64,000 nucleotides of DNA from JAGVPT01 sp963717445 (GCA_963717445.1 OY970334.1:1364001-1428000); one strand, 5' to 3'. Shown: positions 45,581-53,884, numbered from the stretch's first letter. Numbers and translations: made by a program. The notes: generated from the letters alone by a model not told the origin.

Positions 45581-46681
45581 CTATAGTCTTTTTAGAATAA
45601 CCAATGAAATGTCGTCATTGGGGGGTGCATCGTTCACAAAAAAATCGATCTCACCGAGCAGCGCTTTCCCGATTTCTTCGGGCGAGCGATTCCTCAGCAA
45701 TGGGAGCCGTTTAAGCAAACGCTCCGACCCGAAGAATTCTCCCCGCTCATTACTTGCTTCGGTAAGCCCGTCGGAATAAACGAGAAAAACATCGCCGCTC
45801 TGAAGCTCGAGCTGCCGTTCCTCGTAGACCGTTGATCCCATCAAACCAAGCGCCGCGCCTCCTTTCTGCATCTCTTGAAGTCCGCTTGCTGCGAGCACAA
45901 TCGGCGGGAGATGGCCGGCATTGACAAACCGGACCGTTCCGGAGTTTGAAGAAACTTCCGCATAGACGAGCGATGCGAAGCTGTTCGGCAATCCGTCCCT
46001 ATGAACAATCGCGTTCAGTTTTGTGATGAGCTTCCCTATTGAATCGTAATCGGGCGCAAGGGCTTTCAACGTCGCTTGGAGCTTTGCCATAATGAGCGCT
46101 GCCTGAAGGCCTTTTCCCGAAACATCGGCGAGCGCAACGCCAAACCTGTTTTCACTTTGACGAAGAAAATCTATTAAATCGCCCCCCACTTCGTTTGCGG
46201 GCCTTGAATAAATCCAAAGCGACCAGCCTTGAACCGACGGGCTCTGTGCCGGCATCAATGCCTGCTGTACTCGCTTTCCGGCAACGAGTTCGTCCTTTGC
46301 GAGAAGCTTGTCCTTTAATTCGAGCATGAGGACCAATAAAATTACCGCGCCCCCGATAAGATGGAAATCCGTAATCTCCACGTGTTTGTTTGTCATGATG
46401 ACGACGGGACTCCAAACAAGCAAGATGATTCCAAGTACCAGGACGATGCGTCGGAATGGGTTAAGCTTCATCAACATACTCTTGAGGAGCCACCCGTTGA
46501 GGTAGAGCCAGCGCTTGAGTTGCGGCATTGCCTCCAATCGCTTTTTCTTTTCTTGGTCAATATAAAATTCTTTCAGGCTGCGAAATTCTTTTCGGAAGGT
46601 ATTCCAGTAGCCCCCCTGGCTGAAATCATTGCGCAGAGTGTCCCGCAGTCGCGGCTCGGAATATTGGGTTTGAGTGCTCAT
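45581..46681 (-). CDS. SpoIIE/RsbU-type PP2C phosphatase, membrane anchored
   Basis: 366-residue protein. Residues 1-75 are basic and helical, then two hydrophobic helices (about 78-96 and 105-120), a coiled linker, and a SpoIIE-type PP2C domain: AKRVQQALMPAQSP-like signature (GKRVQQALMPAQSP), RPANEVGGDLIDF with metal-binding Asp, ALADVSGKGLQAAL, VNAGHLPPIV, LGLMGS, LVYSDGLTEASN and DDISLVIL. It probably dephosphorylates a STAS anti-anti-sigma protein; the STAS gene at 18822 is one candidate. Confidence 0.93.
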   Translation of the reverse strand: MSTQTQYSEPRLRDTLRNDFSQGGYWNTFRKEFRSLKEFYIDQEKKKRLEAMPQLKRWLYLNGWLLKSMLMKLNPFRRIVLVLGIILLVWSPVVIMTNKHVEITDFHLIGGAVILLVLMLELKDKLLAKDELVAGKRVQQALMPAQSPSVQGWSLWIYSRPANEVGGDLIDFLRQSENRFGVALADVSGKGLQAALIMAKLQATLKALAPDYDSIGKLITKLNAIVHRDGLPNSFASLVYAEVSSNSGTVRFVNAGHLPPIVLAASGLQEMQKGGAALGLMGSTVYEERQLELQSGDVFLVYSDGLTEASNERGEFFGSERLLKRLPLLRNRSPEEIGKALLGEIDFFVNDAPPNDDISLVILKRL

Positions 46682-46832
46682 GCTATAGGTCTTTCGACGT
46701 TACTATCTTTACTTCTATTACGATATTTTGGGGCAAAAGTTATGCTTTAGTCGAACGCTGAAATTGCTGCACCTGCTGCGGGGCGATCTTGGCATAGAAT
46801 GCCGGGAAGGAGCCATTGGTGAGTTTCCGAAG

Positions 46833-47687
46833 CTAAAAAATCGTCAACCGCTGCCCCAGTACTCCTCTCACGACGGCAAGCACCAAAAAGGAGGTGACGA
46901 GAAGGATCAAGGCAAGCACAAGAGCAACATTCAGGTCTATTTCAAAACCGATGTAAATCGCCAGCGGCATAGTTTGAGTTCTTCCCGGATAATTTCCCGC
47001 AAAAATAATCGTAGCGCCGAATTCTCCGAGCGCACGCGCCCACGTCATCACAAGGCCGCCGACAATTGCTGGTAACGATAGAGGCAAAATGATGGTTCGG
47101 AAAATTTGAAGCCGCGATGCACCATCGACCGCCGCAGCATGTTCCAATTCGCGATTGACGCTTGCAAAACCCGCCGATGCCGACTTGATATAGAATGGAG
47201 ACGCGACGAAAAGTTGAGCAAGGACGACCGCTGTTTCCGTGAAAGGTATTTCCAATCCACCAAAAAGCGGGCTCAATAAGCCGCGGCGTCCGAATGCGAT
47301 GAGCAGAGCAACCCCTGCCACCGCTGGAGGGAGAACAACCGGCATATCGATGAGAGCGTCAAGCATCGTTCGCCCGACGAATTTTTTCCGCGCGAGCGTG
47401 TAAGCGACGGGTGTGCCGAAAAGAAGAGTAAGGAACACCGTGATCAGGGTCGTGGAAATACTCAAACGAATCGCCTGGCCGACTTGCGGCCTGATCAAGC
47501 CGGAGATTACATTTGACGGCGAGACGCGAAGAACAAGTCCGACCAGCGGTAGTAAAAGAAAAAGCACAAGAGGCAAGCTCGCGAATAGAATGAGCCAGCG
47601 AGGACGGAGCAAACTGTTAGATTCTTGAAGCGATACGTGTGACAGTTTCTTCACGAGATGAAAAATAAAAAATTGAGAAAAACCCAT
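46833..47687 (-). CDS. modB: Molybdate ABC transporter permease ModB
   Basis: 284-residue inner-membrane permease with five to six helices. FGTPVAYTLARKKFVGRTML, DMPVVLPPAVAGVALL and the EAA loop with AVDGASRLQIFRTIILPLSLPAI and ARALGEFGATIIFAGN are typical of ModB. The ATG at 47687 lies inside the end of a MITE-like element; a GTG at 47654 is another possible start, so the native 5' end may have been altered. modC is absent: the next gene downstream is the phosphatase, and the 46682-46832 gap has no ATPase. It needs an ATPase encoded elsewhere. Confidence 0.93.
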   Translation of the reverse strand: MGFSQFFIFHLVKKLSHVSLQESNSLLRPRWLILFASLPLVLFLLLPLVGLVLRVSPSNVISGLIRPQVGQAIRLSISTTLITVFLTLLFGTPVAYTLARKKFVGRTMLDALIDMPVVLPPAVAGVALLIAFGRRGLLSPLFGGLEIPFTETAVVLAQLFVASPFYIKSASAGFASVNRELEHAAAVDGASRLQIFRTIILPLSLPAIVGGLVMTWARALGEFGATIIFAGNYPGRTQTMPLAIYIGFEIDLNVALVLALILLVTSFLVLAVVRGVLGQRLTIF

Positions 47688-48022
47688 CTCAAAAAGACAT
47701 GTAAACGACCACCATCATAGATGGTGGCTTTCGAAAAGAAAAAGCATGTCATTCCGCGCTTGACGCGGAATCCAGAGTCAATCAATGGAACTGGATTCTC
47801 AACGAGTCGAGTCTTCGACCGGTTCTTCGTCCCGCCTGAAAGCGGGACTCGACCGGAATGACAGACATAGCCAACTGAACATAACCACCGCCAGAGGTGG
47901 TGGGTTTCTGCTTTGCACTGAAGGGCATTGCAAGGCGTTTTCCACCGAAGCAATCCTCATCTTGAGGAGGTTGCTTCGCAGCCCGCAACGGCTATATTTT
48001 TATTTTTGAGATACTGCTTCTA
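47683..48022. mobile_element. MITE-like element between modA and modB
   Basis: About 340 bp with inverted ends ATCTCAAAAA (47686-47695) and TTTTTGAGAT...GCTTCTA (48003-48022), related to the ends at 54307-54524. Inside are short inverted repeats of the type GTCATTCCGC...GCGGAATCC and GACTCGACC plus GCCGAAGCAATC/GTTGCTTCG-like motifs. No transposase frame; a 100-codon minus frame through it is spurious. The rest of the 47688-48108 gap holds no gene. Confidence 0.6.
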
Positions 48023-48108
48023 ATAAAATCTACCTCTCCCCTTGCCAAAAATATCCTCCGAATGAGCCATTCGGACCCTCATGGTTCCAGAAGGAATTAC
48101 CGAGAGGA

Positions 48109-48912
48109 TCACTTTACCGGAATAAAACCGAATCGTTCAAGAATTTTTTGCCCTTCACGAGACAAAATATAGTCTACAAATTTTTCGGCCTGTTCGTGCA
48201 ACTGCGCATCGCGGATGACGGCTATCGGGTACGTTGCGATGATATTCAACGCTCCGGGTATTTCAACCGTCCCGACCTGTTCCTTTGCCTCTTTGGAAAT
48301 GTCGGAGGTATAAACAATTCCTGCATCTGCTTCGCCCAAAACAACTTTGCTCAAAACGGCTTTTACATTCTCTTCGTACGAGACAACATTATTGAGAACG
48401 TTTTGTTTAAAAGAGGAATCAAATGCAGCGCTCCGATTACATTTCTCAAGAAACTCAAGCGCGTATTGTCCGACAGGAACGGATTTATCGGCAAGAACAA
48501 TTTTGAGATGCGGTTTGCATAGGTCGCCCAACGAATGAATTCCTACGATATTCTCTTTCGGAAATACGACGACAAGCCTGTTGTGCACAAAAACCTTTAT
48601 TGATGCACTATCGATTCTTCCCGACTTTATTGCTTCTTGCATTTGCTTCATGTTCGCCGAGGCGAAGACATCCACAGGAGCCCCCTGTTCAATTTGTTCG
48701 GCAAGCTGCTGCGATCCGGCAAAGTTGAAGGTGATTTTCTCTCCCGGGTTTGCCGATTGATATCCTTCTGCCATTGTGCCAAATGCTTCGTTGAGAGAAG
48801 CCGCAGCGAAAACAGTGACCTCTTTTTCTCTCGCTTGCTGAGCAACGGATCTCTGCTCCGAAGGAACCATCAAGCATGTAATAAAAAAAGTCAAAAAGAT
48901 TTTTTGAATCAT
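48109..48912 (-). CDS. modA: Molybdate-binding protein ModA
   Basis: 267-residue periplasmic binding protein with a signal peptide (MIQKIFLTFFITCLMVPSEQ, cleavage near RSVAQQ). Motifs: VFAAASLNEAFGTMAEGY, FAGSQQLAEQIEQGAPVDVFASA, SVPVGQYALEFLEK, GEADAGIVYTSD and YPIAVIRDAQ. Binds molybdate or tungstate for the ModB permease. AAAGGA before ATG 48912 favours that start over TTG 48936, which would overlap the upstream gene. Its separation from modB by a MITE-like element is unusual. Confidence 0.94.
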   Translation of the reverse strand: MIQKIFLTFFITCLMVPSEQRSVAQQAREKEVTVFAAASLNEAFGTMAEGYQSANPGEKITFNFAGSQQLAEQIEQGAPVDVFASANMKQMQEAIKSGRIDSASIKVFVHNRLVVVFPKENIVGIHSLGDLCKPHLKIVLADKSVPVGQYALEFLEKCNRSAAFDSSFKQNVLNNVVSYEENVKAVLSKVVLGEADAGIVYTSDISKEAKEQVGTVEIPGALNIIATYPIAVIRDAQLHEQAEKFVDYILSREGQKILERFGFIPVK

Positions 48913-48925
48913 TTGTTTTCCTTTA

Positions 48926-49528
48926 TCAGTAGACAAACGGGATGATCCTCTTCACATGCACGCTGTATTCCGCATATTCTTTAAAATGAGTTGCCAGAAG
49001 GTTTTTTTCTTCCTCTATTTTTTTCAACAATGAATAAAAAACGATAATCACCCCGCAGAAGCCTCGTAATTCTGCTGTTGTAAACGCCGAACCCGTCAGC
49101 GAAACTAACGATCCAAAATAGATCGGGTGCCGCACGAGCTTGTACGGACCGCGACGGATTAGCTCGTGATCCTTTTTTAAGGTGACAGGCCCGCTCCAAT
49201 TTTTTCCCAGGGTCCTCCGGGACAACATTGATAAGGAAATTCCCGTTCCGCATAAAAGAACTCCAGCAGCCCCAAAGAAATCATCGTGCGGAACTGCACG
49301 GATCGCCAGGAAACCGATTGAAAAATACGGAACATAAATGAGGGCAAAGGCGAGATAGACTGAGATCACTGCAAATGTCCGCACAAAAGTTTTCTGTTGA
49401 TGTACGGTTTCCTTGTTTCCTCTGGAATGAAAACCCCAATACAATTCGGAGACAAGCCAGAAACAAATTGTGATAAGCTGATAACGAGTCAACATCAATC
49501 CGTAATATGAATAATTCCCCTCATCCAT
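48926..49528 (-). CDS. Isoprenylcysteine carboxyl methyltransferase-like membrane protein
   Basis: About 200-residue protein with four to five helices and the C-terminal PEMT/ICMT signature: LIRRGPYKLVRHPIYFGSL followed by EEEKNLLATHFKEYAEY, which binds SAM at the membrane. Bacterial members methylate unknown lipids or thiols. I take ATG 49528 as the start; the first 21 residues of the longer frame are not family-like. It ends 13 bases before the modA start. Confidence 0.82.
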   Translation of the reverse strand: MDEGNYSYYGLMLTRYQLITICFWLVSELYWGFHSRGNKETVHQQKTFVRTFAVISVYLAFALIYVPYFSIGFLAIRAVPHDDFFGAAGVLLCGTGISLSMLSRRTLGKNWSGPVTLKKDHELIRRGPYKLVRHPIYFGSLVSLTGSAFTTAELRGFCGVIIVFYSLLKKIEEEKNLLATHFKEYAEYSVHVKRIIPFVY

Positions 49529-49577
49529 TTTTCCACATTGAAAAGTATAGGTTCCAAACCGGAGAGTCAAGTGTGAA

Positions 49578-49628
49578 TTGCAACCACTCAAACGCTTCGC
49601 GTACTCCCCCCCCCTCTCTGAGGAGGGG
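49578..49628. repeat. 51-bp two-hairpin repeat, left of DUF559
   Basis: TTGCAACCACT, then AACGCTTCGCGT, then a C-rich run with CCCCTCTCTGAGGAGGGG. Direct repeat of 50012-50062 with the same length and order of parts. The DUF559 stop codon starts at the very next base (49629). Confidence 0.85.
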
Positions 49629-49997
49629 TTAGGGGTGATGCTTCTTTACTTCTTCCGCAATCGCCATCAGCACACCGTCAAGGTTCTCAACGACAGCGGA
49701 ATTTGTAAAACGTAGAATGTGAATTCCATGCAGTTCGATATATTCTTCCCTGCGGCGATCGTATTCTTTTGCTTCCTTAGTCCAATGTATCGGCCCGTCA
49801 ATCTCGATTGCAAGTTTGCATTCGGGGCAGTAAAAATCGACAATGAACGGACCGATACCATGTTGGCGCCGGAACTTTCGGCCGAGTAGTTGTTTTCCCT
49901 TAAGTTTCGACCAGAGAATTCGTTCAGTCTGAGTTGCGTTGTTACGAAGATATTGCCTCTTTATTTTTTGAGTTTTTCGGTTGAAGATATCGGACAT
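49629..49997 (-). CDS. DUF559 Vsr-like endonuclease-fold protein
   Basis: 122-residue protein of the DUF559 family, which shares the Vsr/very-short-patch endonuclease fold. Motifs: NATQTERILWSKLKGKQLLGRKFRRQHGIG in part, FIVDFYCPECKLAIEIDGPIHW (the Asp and Glu of the predicted active site), RREEYIELHGIHILRF. Start at ATG 49997 (an upstream ATG at 50021 lies inside the repeat). The gene is exactly bracketed by 51-bp direct repeats (49578-49628 and 50012-50062), and its stop abuts the left copy. This suggests a mobile or co-amplified gene-repeat unit. Biological role unknown. Confidence 0.9.
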   Translation of the reverse strand: MSDIFNRKTQKIKRQYLRNNATQTERILWSKLKGKQLLGRKFRRQHGIGPFIVDFYCPECKLAIEIDGPIHWTKEAKEYDRRREEYIELHGIHILRFTNSAVVENLDGVLMAIAEEVKKHHP

Positions 49998-50011
49998 GTT
50001 GTTCCCCTTTC

Positions 50012-50062
50012 TTGCAACCACCCCTGACGCTTCGCGTCATCCCCTCCTCAAATGAGGAGGGG
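50012..50062. repeat. 51-bp two-hairpin repeat, right of DUF559
   Basis: TTGCAACCACCCCT, small hairpin GACGCTTCGCGTC (50026-50038), then perfect palindrome CCCCTCCTCA-AA-TGAGGAGGGG (50041-50062). An inverted homologue is at 56015-56067. Confidence 0.9.
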
Positions 50063-50167
50063 AAGCGTGACTGCTCCCCCTCCTCTTCGAGGACGGGGCC
50101 AAGTGGTGGTCCATTACCATATATATCCACCGCGAAGTAAGAAAAGGAGAACCTCGCCCTTAAACCC

Positions 50168-50203
50168 AAAAAGCCGATCGTGTAATTCGCACAATCGGCT
50201 TTT
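50168..50203 (-). terminator. Terminator after MFS exporter gene
   Basis: AAAAGCCGATCGTG (50169-50182) pairs with CACAATCGGCTTTT (50190-50203), one mismatch, 7-base loop; on the minus strand it runs into T residues. It lies 26 bases downstream of the MFS stop. Confidence 0.8.
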
Positions 50204-50229
50204 AACCTTTTTCATCCACCATTTTTTCT

Positions 50230-51450
50230 CTACTCAGTCTTCACCCTCCACGCAAGAGCAAACGCCATCGCTAGCATCAACAACGCGAGGAAAAAGGGAG
50301 CACCCGGCAGATGCCAATCACTTTGCGCACCGATAAATCTGGCAAACGTGAGCGTGAAAAGGCCGGGACCGATCACGCCGGTAATTCCCATGATGCTGTT
50401 GTTCGCCCCTTGCAGTTGTCCTTGCTGCGACGGCTGAACATGACGCGTCATGAGCCCCTGCGACGAAGGCCCGTACAATCCCATCAAAGAAAATACCGGA
50501 ATGCCGAGCCAGAAGATTATTCCAATCGGAGCCAAGCCGAAGATTGCAAACCCACCTACGCCGAAAAGTAATCCGGCAAGAAGCGCACGCCGCTCTCCAA
50601 AATCCGCGACCGCACGCTTTACGATTCCCCCTTGCACAACCATGCCGCAAACTCCAACGATCCCCAGCGTAAGGCCTACCGTTTCTTCGCTCCATCCGTA
50701 ACGAAAACTGGCGTAGAGCACAAACACGCTCGGCAACACCTGATGAGCGAGGTAGAAAAATCCGTTGACCGTCGCGAGCCGGAATAATTCATGATGAGAG
50801 CGCAACAGCTTCAGCGAGCCGAGGGGGTTGGCACGCTTCCACGAAAATTTTTCGCGAAGCTCGACGCGTAATGATTCCGGCAGGACAAGCAAACCGTACA
50901 TCGCATTCAAAAGCGTGAGACCTGCTGCAACCCAAAACGGCAAACGTGTATCGATGCAGCCAAGGATGCCTCCGAGAGCAGGACCTAAAACAAACCCAAG
51001 CCCCCACGCTGCCCCGATCATGCCGAATCCTGCGGCACGTTTTTCCGGCGGCGTTACATCGGCGATGTACGCACCGGCTGCGGTGAAGCTCGCGCCTGTG
51101 ATTCCCGAAATAATCCGGCCGATAAAAAGGAGCCACAACGTCGGTGCGGTGGCCATAAAAATATAATCGACGCCAAGCCCGAAACAGGAAATGAGAATGA
51201 CCCTGCGGCGGCCATATTGATCCGAGAGCGCGCCGAGCACAGGCGAGAAAATAAATTGCATTAACGCCCAGACGGTTCCGAAAAGCCCGAATACTTCAGC
51301 CGCACGTGCAGTATCGCCTCCGAGAAATTGTTCGACGAGCTTCGGCAGCACAGGAATGATGATGCCGAGTGCAAGAACGTCGAGGACTACGGTGACGAAA
51401 ATAAATGCAATAGCGGCGGAACGGGGGGACTGAGGGGGGTGATCACTCAC
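50230..51450 (-). CDS. MFS drug/tetracycline-type exporter
   Basis: 406-residue transporter with 12 helices of the DHA1 (TetA-like) class. Motif A GALSDQYGRRRVIL between helices 2 and 3, ISGITGASFTAAGAYIADVTPPEKRAAGFG (motif C/D region), GLGFVLGPALGGILG and LPESLR after helix 6. Probably proton-driven efflux of small hydrophobic compounds; substrate cannot be predicted, and resistance is not implied. Stand-alone, followed by a good terminator. Confidence 0.92.
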   Translation of the reverse strand: MSDHPPQSPRSAAIAFIFVTVVLDVLALGIIIPVLPKLVEQFLGGDTARAAEVFGLFGTVWALMQFIFSPVLGALSDQYGRRRVILISCFGLGVDYIFMATAPTLWLLFIGRIISGITGASFTAAGAYIADVTPPEKRAAGFGMIGAAWGLGFVLGPALGGILGCIDTRLPFWVAAGLTLLNAMYGLLVLPESLRVELREKFSWKRANPLGSLKLLRSHHELFRLATVNGFFYLAHQVLPSVFVLYASFRYGWSEETVGLTLGIVGVCGMVVQGGIVKRAVADFGERRALLAGLLFGVGGFAIFGLAPIGIIFWLGIPVFSLMGLYGPSSQGLMTRHVQPSQQGQLQGANNSIMGITGVIGPGLFTLTFARFIGAQSDWHLPGAPFFLALLMLAMAFALAWRVKTE

Positions 51451-51594
51451 AAAAGTGATAAGTTGTAAGTTCTAGGTTTTAAGTTTTTAGGCTCAGTTCA
51501 TTCTTCATTTCTTTTTGACAACCCTCATCAATTCTTGATAAAATCGCATTATAATATGCAATTCCAAATGCAATCGGATTCGAGATTTATCTTA

Positions 51595-51849
51595 TTAGAG
51601 CGTTTCGGGCGCGTCATTATAAGACATTTCAATATTTCTTACTTTGAAATTATGTTTTTCTCTTTCACTCTCTGTAGAAATATCAGTAGGATTCCCGATG
51701 TAGAATTCTACATATTGCATTGCTTCATCCCTGTTTTCGGCGAGAACATCAACGACATAGCTCCGATTTAAAAGCACTTTGAACGCTTTTTTGCGTTTGC
51801 TTTTATTTTTTGTACTTAATAGATCTGCTTGTTTCGTAGCGGTTTTCAT
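51595..51849 (-). CDS. Small protein coupled to the PD-(D/E)XK-like gene
   Basis: 84-residue AT-rich ORF, basic N-terminus (MKTATKQ, then NKSKRKKAFK) and an acidic C-terminal half (YVVDVLAENRDEAMQYVEFY, TDISTESEREKHNFKVRNIEM). The second half recalls the DpnD/PcfM-like small-protein family, known beside the DpnII restriction locus, but this is from memory. Its ATG follows the upstream gene's stop by one base, so the two are translationally coupled. Function unknown; could be a regulator or antidote of the nuclease-like protein. Confidence 0.65.
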   Translation of the reverse strand: MKTATKQADLLSTKNKSKRKKAFKVLLNRSYVVDVLAENRDEAMQYVEFYIGNPTDISTESEREKHNFKVRNIEMSYNDAPETL

Positions 51850-51850
51850 T

Positions 51851-52789
51851 TTACAATCCAATATCTGTTCGTAGTTCCTTTAGGTTAATCTCTGCCGAAT
51901 ACAACTCACCAATCAAATCATTTGCGATGAATTTGTATCTGTCTACATACTCATGCAAAGACCGAATTACTTGTTTATATTTTTTCCCATCATTTGATAT
52001 TACATAAAAGCCCACATTTTTGTAATCTAACAATGTCGCCATTCGCCCAACTCCAGACCAAACACCGGTGGAGAGTTCGACTTCAAAAGCAAATTCGGGC
52101 ACGAAATTGCTGCCGCGATTCTTAAACCACAAAACATCAATTTGACGAAGCAGATTGTAGTCTGAAAACTGCAACTGTGGACAAACTTCGAGAGTTGCTA
52201 TTTGCTCTAATCTTCTTTCGTTGAATTTTTTGGATTTGTCCGGACAATAAGTATTAAAACCCCGAATATTTCCTATCTCTAGCAAACGACCCTGAATGAT
52301 AGAATGCAGACTCTCTTCAACGGTATTTCTCGTTTCACCTTTTATCTTTGGAGGAGACAAGAACAAATTCCAGTTATTGATGAAACCCTTACAATCAATT
52401 CTATTGCTCCTGCCAGCTAATACTATGTTAAGATCTTTATCGATGCTGATTTTATATTCGCCGTTTCTGTCATGACTTATCTGAGGTAAGTATTTGAAAA
52501 GAACTTTCGCTGGAATTATTACTGTTTTATCTACAGAACCACATATAAATGCAACGAATGGATTATCAAGATTTGCTATCTCTTCAACTGTGATGTAATT
52601 AATTCCAAAGAAATATCTTCTGTCGCCTTCTGAAGAAGCGCGAACCAAAACGTTGCCCTCACCGATGTGATATGTCCTTGACTTTAAAACCTTAATAAGC
52701 TGAACGTTTGCCTGAAACTCTTTTGCTTTTTTGAGAAATTGAGACGCTAATAATTCAGAGGGACTTAATGTTTTACGGCTTGAAACCAT
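51851..52789 (-). CDS. PD-(D/E)XK-like nuclease, possible restriction or defence protein
   Basis: 312-residue AT-rich soluble protein. Residues 1-145 are an unrecognised N-terminal domain (HIGEGNVLVRASSEGDRRYFFGINYI in part). The C-terminal part fits a PD-(D/E)XK nuclease: LHSIIQGRLLEIGNIRGF, catalytic-type Asp218 in RQIDVLWF, then E236-V-E238 in FEVELSTGVWSGVGRM. The E-x-E in place of E-x-K is a known variant. Compositional contrast with its neighbours and pairing with a small ORF suggest horizontal transfer. No methyltransferase is adjacent, so a classical restriction-modification system is not shown. Confidence 0.65.
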   Translation of the reverse strand: MVSSRKTLSPSELLASQFLKKAKEFQANVQLIKVLKSRTYHIGEGNVLVRASSEGDRRYFFGINYITVEEIANLDNPFVAFICGSVDKTVIIPAKVLFKYLPQISHDRNGEYKISIDKDLNIVLAGRSNRIDCKGFINNWNLFLSPPKIKGETRNTVEESLHSIIQGRLLEIGNIRGFNTYCPDKSKKFNERRLEQIATLEVCPQLQFSDYNLLRQIDVLWFKNRGSNFVPEFAFEVELSTGVWSGVGRMATLLDYKNVGFYVISNDGKKYKQVIRSLHEYVDRYKFIANDLIGELYSAEINLKELRTDIGL

Positions 52790-52919
52790 ATCAACGACAA
52801 TATTTATTTAAGAGTTAAGATACTACTGACCGGCTCCCACATTAGCCCCCTTTTGCGACAAGTGTCCGACTTCATTTTTACCAATTTAGAAGAGTTTAGC
52901 CCCATAATCAAGTATTCAC

Positions 52920-53261
52920 CTACTTCACCATATCTCCCGGTAGTCCTGTCATCAAAAGCAGCTCGAACGAAAAATGTTCAGCCTCAACAGCCGGGTCCCC
53001 TTTCACAAGTTTTTCGACTTCCGCCTTGTCGGGCGATTGAAACAACTCAATGGTGCGTATCTCGCCATTCTCCCTGGTCCCAAAGACAACAGTCACTTTG
53101 CCTTCGGCACGAAGCCGGAAAAGATGCTCAAAGTGCTTTGCCCTCATGGCCTCAGCCTGAGCTTTATCGGTGATAAATTTCTTTCCCCTTCTAAGAATCG
53201 CAACGATATGCGGCTCGCCTTTGCCAAGCTCCTTCTGTATCTGTTCCTGTGTAACAGCCAT
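52920..53261 (-). CDS. YCII-related domain protein
   Basis: 113-residue soluble protein with the ferredoxin-like alpha+beta fold of YCII/muconolactone isomerase-like proteins: GEPHIVAILRRGKKFITDKAQAEAMRAKHFEHLFRL in part, ELFQSPDKAEVEKLVKGDPAVEAEHFSFEL near the end. No enzymatic activity is established for such proteins. It lies 32 bases downstream of the SRPBCC gene's region on the same strand, a common pairing of stress-associated small proteins. Confidence 0.8.
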   Translation of the reverse strand: MAVTQEQIQKELGKGEPHIVAILRRGKKFITDKAQAEAMRAKHFEHLFRLRAEGKVTVVFGTRENGEIRTIELFQSPDKAEVEKLVKGDPAVEAEHFSFELLLMTGLPGDMVK

Positions 53262-53293
53262 AATCGATTCTCCTTAATTCGTGAAAGCTTCAA

Positions 53294-53722
53294 CTATTTA
53301 CTCACCAACTGATCGAGATTGATAAAATATTTCTCCCATATCTTCTTCAACTGTGCCGGCAACATGAACTCCATCATCGTCAAGAAGCCCGAGGTCTTCA
53401 TGACAACAGAAAGGTCGATGCGGGTTCCGTTTCCTTCGGGTGTAAACGCGAACGTTTGCGTCGGCAGCATCGGCATTCCGCTTTGCGCTTCGATGACCAG
53501 TCTTTTGTTCGGCACAAATTCGGTCACCTTCATCAGCAATTGCTTCGTCCCCATCCGATGCACCTCTTCCACAAACGTCATCCCGACCTTCGTCTCGCCG
53601 CTCACCTGGCTGACTCCGGGGACATCGTTTCTCCATTGAGGGATTCTTTTCGGGTCTGCAACGGCCGAAAAAACTTTTTCTACTGGAGCGTTAATAACGG
53701 CGGTATGTTTGAACGCGATCAT
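53294..53722 (-). CDS. SRPBCC (START-like) family protein
   Basis: 142-residue protein of the SRPBCC ligand-binding superfamily: FKHTAVINAPVEKVFSAVADPKRIPQWRNDV opening in part, GMTFVEEVHRMGTKQLLMKV, and a long C-terminal helix (MMEFMLPAQLKKIWEKYFINL). Binds hydrophobic ligands in a helix-grip cavity; ligand unknown. I use ATG 53722, since the longer frame runs into non-conserved sequence next to a dispersed repeat. Confidence 0.85.
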   Translation of the reverse strand: MIAFKHTAVINAPVEKVFSAVADPKRIPQWRNDVPGVSQVSGETKVGMTFVEEVHRMGTKQLLMKVTEFVPNKRLVIEAQSGMPMLPTQTFAFTPEGNGTRIDLSVVMKTSGFLTMMEFMLPAQLKKIWEKYFINLDQLVSK

Positions 53723-53777
53723 TGTGAGGTTGTTCCTTAAAATGAATGATGTGAGATTTCTGAATGATTCGAAAAGC

Positions 53778-53878
53778 ATGGCTCGCGCAAATCCATAGGG
53801 ATGGCTTCGCCAGAGGCAAAGTCGCAAATTGATTCAAAAACAGAGCCTTTGCGTCTTCGCGGCTTGGCGAGAGACGAT
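53778..53878. repeat. Dispersed ~100-bp repeat, copy A
   Basis: From ATGGCTCGCGCAAATCC to CTTGGCGAGAGACG. Inverted homologue of 55457-55554, with about nine in ten bases matching by eye. Carries GGCTTCGCC and the CGCCAAGCCGCGAAG-type motif. Confidence 0.85.
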
Positions 53879-53884
53879 TTATCG

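Noticed and set aside
46740..46832. About 30 codons in the modB frame immediately after its stop, protein-like in composition.
   Set aside because: Would need readthrough of a TAG; modB already has a normal C-terminus.
47651..47953. 100-codon minus frame inside the modA-modB element.
   Set aside because: Encoded entirely by inverted-repeat sequence; no family and no ribosome site.
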